Shown in pieces: positions 58,008 to 64,000 of a stretch of DNA of 64,000 bases. A model generated the notes under the pieces. That model was not told the origin of the DNA. It did not search any database and saw only the letters and a program-made list of their open reading frames with translations. The translations under genes were made by a program, and so were the position numbers. Positions within the stretch are counted from its first letter, which is position 1; each line of letters begins with the position of its first letter. This DNA is from an uncultured Algibacter sp. (GTDB taxonomy: Bacteria > Bacteroidota > Bacteroidia > Flavobacteriales > Flavobacteriaceae). The stretch lies in assembly GCF_947487575.1 (NCBI RefSeq), contig NZ_CANKXG010000005.1, positions 186,001 to 250,000 of the forward strand. Direction: 5' to 3'.

Positions 58008-60110
58008 TCAAGAAATATAGTTCCAAATATTTTTATACTTACCGAGTTGTTTGTATGTATTTAAAAAGATTTGATTTTCAGGAAGTGCAAGTGAAGGGTC
58101 AATTTTTAAAACAGATTTTGCATGATACCTGGCCAGTTGTAAAATATCGTTATCCTTAATAATATCTGCAATTTTTAGGTTTAAAACACCGCTTTGTTGG
58201 GTGCCCATAATATCTCCTGGACCTCGTAAACGGAGGTCTACTTCTGCAATTTCGAAACCATCATTAGTTCTAACCATGGTTTCTAAGCGGGTTTTACTGT
58301 TTGTGCTGAGTTTATGACTTGTCATTAAAATACAATAACTCTGTTCGGCGCCACGACCTACACGCCCGCGTAATTGGTGCAATTGTGATAACCCAAACCG
58401 TTCTGCACTTTCAACAATCATAACAGAGGCATTAGGAACGTTAACTCCAACCTCGATAACGGTGGTGGCTACCATAATTTGAGTTTCGCCTTTAATGAAA
58501 CGTTGCATTTCGTAATCTTTATCGGCAGGTTTCATTTTACCATGCACTATTGATGTTTGGTATTTAGGCATGGGGAAATCTCTAGAAATACTTTCGTAAC
58601 CATCCATCAAATCTTTATAATCCATTTTTTCGTTTTCTTGAATTAATGGGTAGACAATATAGATTTGCCTTCCTTTTTCAATTTCATCACGAATAAATTT
58701 GAAAACATTTAAACGATTTTTATCATAACGATGAACCGTTTTTATAGACTTTCTCCCCGGTGGTAATTCGTCAATTATTGAGGCATCCAAATCGCCGTAA
58801 ACAGACATGGCTAAAGTTCTTGGAATTGGTGTTGCCGTCATTACTAAAACATGAGGGGGAAGCGAATTTTTCGTCCACAATTTACTTCTCTGTTTAACCC
58901 CAAATCGATGTTGCTCATCAATAATTGCGAGGCCTAAATTCTTAAATTTCACCTTGTCTTCAAGTAGGGCATGAGTGCCAATTAGGACTTGTAACTCGCC
59001 ATTTTTCAAAGATTCATGAATAATTCTTCGTTCTAAAGTTTTAGTTGAACCTGTTAGTAATTTTACCCTGATATTCAATTTGTTAGACCATTCAAGTAAT
59101 CCGTTATAGTGTTGTACTGACAAAATTTCAGTTGGTGCCATTAAACACGCTTGAAAGCCATTGTCAATCGCCATGAGCATTGACATAAACGCTACAATGG
59201 TCTTCCCAGAGCCCACATCACCTTGTAAAAGCCGATTCATTTGTGCATTGCTTCCTAAATCTGCTCGAATTTCTTTTAAAACACGTTTTTGTGCGTTGGT
59301 TAATTCGAAGGGTAAATGGTTTTTGAAAAATGAATTAAAATGTGTTCCAACTTGATTAAATGGAAAGCCTTTTATTTTTGATTTATGAATTAAATTCTTG
59401 ATGATTAATTGCAATTGAATATAAAATAATTCTTCAAATTTTAACCGAAATTGTGCTCTGGAAAGTAGCTCTTGAGTCTTCGGAAAATGCACATTAAAAA
59501 GTGCCGATTGTTTGTTGATTAATTTTAATTCTGAGCGTAAATTATTAGATAGTGTTTCGTTAAATTTCCCGTTGGTTTCAATAAAAAGTTGTTGCATGAT
59601 TTTGTTAATCACACGATTTGTTATGCCTTTATTGTTTAATTTTTCGGTTGAAGGGTAAACAGGTTGCATCGCAGAACGTAAATTTTTATCATGTTCTTCT
59701 TGAAGCTCTAACTCTGGATGTGCCATATTAAACTTGCCACTAAACCAATTGGTCTTTCCAAACGCTACATAGGTTTTATTCAGCTTTAAGCTTTCTCTTA
59801 TCCATTTTTGCCCACGAAACCATACCAGCTCCATAGTTCCGGTCTCATCTTGAAATGTACCAACTAGACGTTTCCCGCGTTTTTGAGCTACTTCCTTAAA
59901 TCCTGTTATTTTTCCAATAATTTGAACATCTGCATTGTTGCGCTGTAATTGATTGATTTTATAATACTGTGTTCTGTCAATGTATCTATTTGGGAATAAG
60001 TTAATTAAATCTTGATAAGTATGAATACCTAATTCCTTGCGTAGCAAATCAGCACGATTTGGACCAACGCCTTTTAAATAATCTATAGGAGTTTGCAGGT
60101 TTACAGACAT
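58008..60110 (-). CDS. recG: ATP-dependent DNA helicase RecG
   Basis: I start at ATG 60110 (MSVNLQTPIDYLKGVGP) because an upstream ATG at 60128 adds only MLKFAS. About 700 residues. The N-terminal wedge domain is an OB fold (about 50-145). The helicase motifs are Walker A GDVGSGKTIVAF near residue 305, DEQHRFGVKQR near residue 400 and the family-specific C-terminal QLRGRVGRGAEQSYC and LRGPGDIMGTQQSG. RecG remodels stalled replication forks and Holliday junctions. It is a single gene, upstream and divergent from the PHP/ACT gene. Confidence 0.97.
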   Translation of the reverse strand: MSVNLQTPIDYLKGVGPNRADLLRKELGIHTYQDLINLFPNRYIDRTQYYKINQLQRNNADVQIIGKITGFKEVAQKRGKRLVGTFQDETGTMELVWFRGQKWIRESLKLNKTYVAFGKTNWFSGKFNMAHPELELQEEHDKNLRSAMQPVYPSTEKLNNKGITNRVINKIMQQLFIETNGKFNETLSNNLRSELKLINKQSALFNVHFPKTQELLSRAQFRLKFEELFYIQLQLIIKNLIHKSKIKGFPFNQVGTHFNSFFKNHLPFELTNAQKRVLKEIRADLGSNAQMNRLLQGDVGSGKTIVAFMSMLMAIDNGFQACLMAPTEILSVQHYNGLLEWSNKLNIRVKLLTGSTKTLERRIIHESLKNGELQVLIGTHALLEDKVKFKNLGLAIIDEQHRFGVKQRSKLWTKNSLPPHVLVMTATPIPRTLAMSVYGDLDASIIDELPPGRKSIKTVHRYDKNRLNVFKFIRDEIEKGRQIYIVYPLIQENEKMDYKDLMDGYESISRDFPMPKYQTSIVHGKMKPADKDYEMQRFIKGETQIMVATTVIEVGVNVPNASVMIVESAERFGLSQLHQLRGRVGRGAEQSYCILMTSHKLSTNSKTRLETMVRTNDGFEIAEVDLRLRGPGDIMGTQQSGVLNLKIADIIKDNDILQLARYHAKSVLKIDPSLALPENQIFLNTYKQLGKYKNIWNYIS

Positions 60111-60261
60111 AGAAGCGAATTTAAGCAAATCAATTAAAAAATATGGCTTATTAAATTCTTAAAAATTAGTTCTATTTGAGATATTTTTATTTGTATAACT
60201 GTTTTCTTTCTGAAATATGTTTAAAAAATTAAATAATATAACATAATTGTATTTCAATGGT

Positions 60262-60269
60262 TAAATTTG
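60262..60269 (+). promoter_or_regulatory. Bacteroidota -7 box (TAAATTTG) for the PHP/ACT gene
   Basis: A perfect TAnnTTTG box 36 bp before the ATG at 60305; no standard -33 TTG. Confidence 0.5.
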
Positions 60270-60304
60270 GTATTCTTAAAAGATAATTTAACGCATATTG
60301 ATTG

Positions 60305-61993
60305 ATGAGAAAACTCAACGAATTTATTTGGGAAACGCACGGTATTCATGCAGGAACAGAGCAAGATCATGTTAAGCATGGTATTGATAAATTAGAAGAT
60401 ATAGTGGATAAAGCTATTGAGGCTGGTAACCCAAGTATAACGTTTATAATTCACTCACCCCGATTAACTAACTTTCGTTATACTGCTGAAAGAGATACTA
60501 ATGTGAAGTTTATTCGTGGTAATAAATCGTATTTAAACTATCCAAAACGCATTGCTGATCTTCGTGAAAAATATGACGAACGTATAAATATTAAGTATGG
60601 CGTTGAGTTAGAGTGGATGGGGCCAGATGTTGGCTTGCAATGGAGTCGGTCTAAAATATTTCAGGCTGAAGATGCTGATTATGTTATTGGTTCTGTGCAT
60701 TTTGCACCTGAAGGCTTACCTTATGATGGGTCAAAAGAAGAGGCTCAAGAATTATTAAAAATGCGCGGTAGTCTTGAAGCGTATTGGGGTGGCTATTTTG
60801 ATGAAATGACCCAAATGATTGAGAGTTTTGGAGATATGATTCAAATTATTGGGCATATTGATTTACCAAAATTGAATGTTGAGATGCCGGAGTCGTTAGT
60901 AAATTTTGAATCAAGTGCACATCCATTAGCTAATAAATTCAGAACACTTTTAGAGCTTATAGCTGATAGAAACTTGTCTTTAGATGTGAATATGGCTGGT
61001 AAGTTTAAAGGTGTTGGTGTGTATCCTATTCAGAGTATATTAAGGCGTGCAAACGAGCTTCAAATACCAGTATGTGTGGGTACAGATACACATCATGTAA
61101 GATACTATGGCTTAAACTATAAAGAAAGCTTAGAATATATTCATGAAGCGGGTTATGAGAGCTATGTGAGTTACTCAAAGTTAATTCCTGAGAAACGTAC
61201 CGTTTATGATGATCATGGTTTAAAAGTAAAATATACGGTTTTAAATAAGGGAATTGAGCTGTTAAATCAAAGACTAGACGATAATCAAAGACGTATTATT
61301 CCTGATTTTTCTTTTGGTGGTTCGTTTTCTGAGTTTGTAGATTTATACAGAAGTGCCACGGGTATGGGAGATTATAATGCTATTAGAATTCGTAAGTGGG
61401 GCAAGTCAATTACCGTAACAAACGAAATTCCTAAGGATACTCAAACTATTGTTAATGGTTTGTTTTCTGAGCATTTGGATGCGCCAGGGGTTATTTCATC
61501 ATTATTTAATACGCTGGCTTCAGAAGGTATTAATGTTGAAACTGCTCGCTTAAAATCTAATAATGATGGTACTGCAGTTGCATTTTTATCTATTGATAAT
61601 AAAAATGGTAAAGTTCAAAATGCTATTGATTTTGCAATGGGTACCGATACGGAACTTTTTAAAGATTTAACCTATCAAGAAAATGCAGCTATGCCAAATT
61701 ATTATAATGAAGGTGTGTATCTGCTTGAGTTAGATGGTGTAAAATTAAATTTGGCTTTAAGTGATAAGGTTATTATAACAAAGCATCATAATGCTCCAGG
61801 GGTATTGCTTATATTGTTGTCTGCATTGGCTTCAAATCAGATAAACATTAAAGATTTGCGTTTAGGAAAGTTGAATGATGTAGGATATTCTGCCTTGGCT
61901 ATTGATGGTGATAGTTATTTGGTAAAAAATTTATTATCAAAATTAGGTGCCCAATATTATGAAGCTAATTTGATTGAGTTTCATAGTTTTTAA
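60305..61993 (+). CDS. PHP-domain phosphatase fused to two ACT domains
   Basis: I start at ATG 60305; an in-frame TTG sits 3 bp before it. 562 residues. The N-terminal 300 residues are a PHP domain of the HisK (histidinol-phosphatase) kind, with metal-ligand motifs THGIHAGTEQDHV, FIIHSPRLTN, YGVELEWMG, GSVHFAPEG, IGHIDLPKL and VGTDTHHV. From about residue 380 two ACT domains follow in tandem (HLDAPGVISSLFNTLASEG and KHHNAPGVLLILLSALASNQ), of the type seen at the end of phosphoglycerate dehydrogenase. ACT domains bind amino acids. A phosphatase controlled by its amino-acid product is likely; whether this is histidinol phosphate or phosphoserine is open. Confidence 0.87.
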   Translation: MRKLNEFIWETHGIHAGTEQDHVKHGIDKLEDIVDKAIEAGNPSITFIIHSPRLTNFRYTAERDTNVKFIRGNKSYLNYPKRIADLREKYDERINIKYGVELEWMGPDVGLQWSRSKIFQAEDADYVIGSVHFAPEGLPYDGSKEEAQELLKMRGSLEAYWGGYFDEMTQMIESFGDMIQIIGHIDLPKLNVEMPESLVNFESSAHPLANKFRTLLELIADRNLSLDVNMAGKFKGVGVYPIQSILRRANELQIPVCVGTDTHHVRYYGLNYKESLEYIHEAGYESYVSYSKLIPEKRTVYDDHGLKVKYTVLNKGIELLNQRLDDNQRRIIPDFSFGGSFSEFVDLYRSATGMGDYNAIRIRKWGKSITVTNEIPKDTQTIVNGLFSEHLDAPGVISSLFNTLASEGINVETARLKSNNDGTAVAFLSIDNKNGKVQNAIDFAMGTDTELFKDLTYQENAAMPNYYNEGVYLLELDGVKLNLALSDKVIITKHHNAPGVLLILLSALASNQINIKDLRLGKLNDVGYSALAIDGDSYLVKNLLSKLGAQYYEANLIEFHSF

Positions 61994-62079
61994 GATTTAT
62001 ATCCCGTTTTTGGATTAATCTTTGATATACCAATTTAGATACTACATTATATGTTTAATTTGGTATTAAATTTAAAAAC

Positions 62080-64000
62080 ATGAATCGAATCTTTTTAATT
62101 TTATGTTTTTGCGTGAATCTTCTAATAGCGCAGCAAACCAAATTTGTTGATTTTAAAAAAATTGAAACAGTATTGGCTTTCAATCAAATGAAAGTAGATA
62201 GTACGGTTTTTAATTCTTATGAAATAAAGTTTGATATTTTAAAGCAGACAGATTCTATTTACTTGGATGCGATAGGTATGAAGTTCTTAAATGTGGCTTT
62301 AAACGAGGTATCTGTTAAATATAAGAATGATGGCAAAAAGCTTGTCATATATAACGATTTTAAAGCTTCTGCATCGCATACCTTAAACTTTCTGTTTTTT
62401 GCTTCACCTAAAAAAGCGATGTATTTTATAGGTTGGGATAATGATTCTAGAAATCAAATTTGGACTCAAGGTCAAGGAAAAAATACAAGTCATTGGTTAC
62501 CATCTATTGATGATATGAATGATAAAATAGAGTTTGATATAAGTTGTGTAGCTCCAAAAGGTTATCAGGTAATTTCTAACGGAAAGATGGTTTCTAAAAG
62601 AGAAACATCGATACATAATTTATGGGAATTTGATATGGAAAACCCCATGTCAAGCTATTTAGTAGCATTGGTTGTAGGTAACTATGATAAAAAAGTAACC
62701 TTTTCAAAAAGGGGAATTCCTTTAGAAATGTATTATTATCCTGAAGATTCGTTGAAATTTGAACCAACTTATCGCTACTCTAAACGCATGTTCGATTTTC
62801 TTGAAGAAGAAATAGGTGTTCCTTATCCTTGGCAAAACTATAAGCAAGTTCCTGTAAAAGATTTTTTGTATGCTGGTATGGAAAACACAAGCACAACTAT
62901 TTTTGCAGATAGTTTTGTAACCGATTCTATTGCGTTTGTAGATAAAAACTATGTAAATGTTAACGCTCATGAATTAGCACACCAATGGTTTGGTGATTTG
63001 GTTACAGAAACTTCAGGAACACACCATTGGCTTCAAGAAGGTTTTGCAACGTATTATGCTTTGTTAGCAGAACGCGATATTTTTGGAGATGACTATTACT
63101 ATTGGCGATTATATGAATACGCTCAAGAATTGTTAGAACAGGATAAAGCAGGAGGAAGCACCTCGTTATTAAACCCAAAATCGAGTAGCACGACTTTTTA
63201 TAAAAAAGGAACTTGGGTGTTGCATATATTGCGAGAAAAAGTAGGGGATGGGGCTTTTAAAAAGGGTGTTAAGAATTATTTATTGAAACATCAATTTAAA
63301 AATGTTGAGACTGAAAACTTTATAATAGAAGTTGAAAAGGCTAGTGGTGTGGATTTAAGTGAGTTTGTAAAAACTTGGCTAGAGGATGAAAAATATCTTT
63401 ACGAAGATTGTATCAGTTCATTAAAGCAGAATTCAAAAGAAATTTCAAGAATGTTTGCCTTAGATCAAGAATTAATGTTTTCGTCTCATTCATTAGAATA
63501 TAGTGTGGACAGATACTGGGGTAAAGCTATTGGCTCTAAAGTAAAGGCACATTTGTTTTCGAGAGATGAAATCAATATTGTACATGATAGTATTATTAGA
63601 AAAGGACTAAATTCAAATGATTTAAAAGTCCGTCAAGCGATTGCTCAAAACCTGACTAAAATACCCTCAGAATTAAAATCAGAATACGAGTCTCTTTTAA
63701 ATGATAAATCATACATAACTATTGAAGCTGCCTTATTTAATTTATGGAAAAACTTCCCGCAAGACCGACAAAAATATTTAGATAAAACCAAAAATATTCA
63801 AGGGTTTAGCGATAAAAATGTTAGAACTTTATGGTTGGCATTAAACTTGGTTTCACCTGATTTTGAGGATAAAAACATACGAAACATTTACAAGGAACTA
63901 ACAGATTATACAAGTCCAAAATATGGTTTTGAAATACGCCAAAATGCATTTCAATATTTAAATCAAATACAGGCTTGTAATGATGGTTGTAAAGAAAACT
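62080..64000 (+). CDS. M1 family metallopeptidase, C-terminus outside the window
   Basis: The frame opens at ATG 62080 and is open to the window end, at least 640 residues. A signal peptide ends after LIAQ (about residue 19). The exopeptidase motif is GMENTS near residue 268, and the zinc site HELAHQWFGD at about residues 297-306 continues to HHWLQEGFATYYA, which supplies the third ligand. All catalytic residues are intact, in contrast to the M1-like protein at 32606. It is an exported zinc aminopeptidase that trims N-terminal residues. The missing C-terminal part would be helical or HEAT-like. Confidence 0.95.
   Translation, partial: MNRIFLILCFCVNLLIAQQTKFVDFKKIETVLAFNQMKVDSTVFNSYEIKFDILKQTDSIYLDAIGMKFLNVALNEVSVKYKNDGKKLVIYNDFKASASHTLNFLFFASPKKAMYFIGWDNDSRNQIWTQGQGKNTSHWLPSIDDMNDKIEFDISCVAPKGYQVISNGKMVSKRETSIHNLWEFDMENPMSSYLVALVVGNYDKKVTFSKRGIPLEMYYYPEDSLKFEPTYRYSKRMFDFLEEEIGVPYPWQNYKQVPVKDFLYAGMENTSTTIFADSFVTDSIAFVDKNYVNVNAHELAHQWFGDLVTETSGTHHWLQEGFATYYALLAERDIFGDDYYYWRLYEYAQELLEQDKAGGSTSLLNPKSSSTTFYKKGTWVLHILREKVGDGAFKKGVKNYLLKHQFKNVETENFIIEVEKASGVDLSEFVKTWLEDEKYLYEDCISSLKQNSKEISRMFALDQELMFSSHSLEYSVDRYWGKAIGSKVKAHLFSRDEINIVHDSIIRKGLNSNDLKVRQAIAQNLTKIPSELKSEYESLLNDKSYITIEAALFNLWKNFPQDRQKYLDKTKNIQGFSDKNVRTLWLALNLVSPDFEDKNIRNIYKELTDYTSPKYGFEIRQNAFQYLNQIQACNDGCKEN

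Noticed and set aside
62722-62970. Minus-strand frame of 82 residues
   Set aside because: Antisense to the M1 peptidase, whose frame carries the intact zinc motif.

Overview
The window looks like chromosomal DNA of a flavobacterium (phylum Bacteroidota, family Flavobacteriaceae or close). The evidence is the very low GC content, the near absence of Shine-Dalgarno sequences, the many TAnnTTTG promoter boxes, outer-membrane proteins with carboxypeptidase-like regulatory domains, a Bacteroidota-type small SRP RNA, and a fused alpha/beta 2-oxoacid dehydrogenase E1. There is no phage, CRISPR array, rRNA or tRNA.

Region 1 (1-18.6 kb) is the most distinctive. A divergent nonribosomal-peptide locus carries, leftward, an NRPS that runs off the window edge, a HupE/UreJ-type membrane protein and a PhyH-type oxygenase. 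Rightward it carries an acyl-CoA-dehydrogenase-like enzyme, a stand-alone adenylation protein, a free carrier protein (the same trio as in pyrrole-2-carboxyl-carrier formation), a C-A-PCP NRPS whose A-domain code reads as serine, a His-rich small protein and a TonB-dependent receptor. I infer a small peptide metallophore with its own receptor and a possible metal permease. Downstream are a DsbD alpha-domain paralogue, full-length DsbD, a TlpA-like lipoprotein and a class V aminotransferase.

Region 2 (18.6-43.9 kb) is mostly housekeeping: glutaminyl cyclase-like lipoprotein, SRP RNA, an SDR enzyme, a thioredoxin-fold lipoprotein, an ABC-F protein, pheT, two Crp/Fnr regulators with a small HMA protein, E1 alpha/beta, a degenerate M1 peptidase fused to a barrel, a LOG-family protein, uvrA, gamma-glutamyltransferase, an ACP phosphodiesterase and a phosphoglucosamine mutase.

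Region 3 (43.9-49.0 kb) is an accessory pocket: an outer-membrane protein, an IS110 remnant, a small secreted-protein gene flanked by cassette-like repeats, and a TetR/FAD-monooxygenase/DUF3995 module with two clear operators.

Region 4 (49-64 kb) returns to core genes: a dicarboxylate/amino-acid symporter, a rhodanese fusion, a DUF4139 protein interrupted by a SusC-like plug segment, a DCC-family protein, a MutS2-like ATPase without Smr domain, miaE, recG, a PHP-phosphatase/ACT fusion, and an M1 aminopeptidase cut by the window end. A structured-looking dispersed element occurs in three full copies and one partial copy (29.9, 39.3, 50.4 and 57.6 kb).
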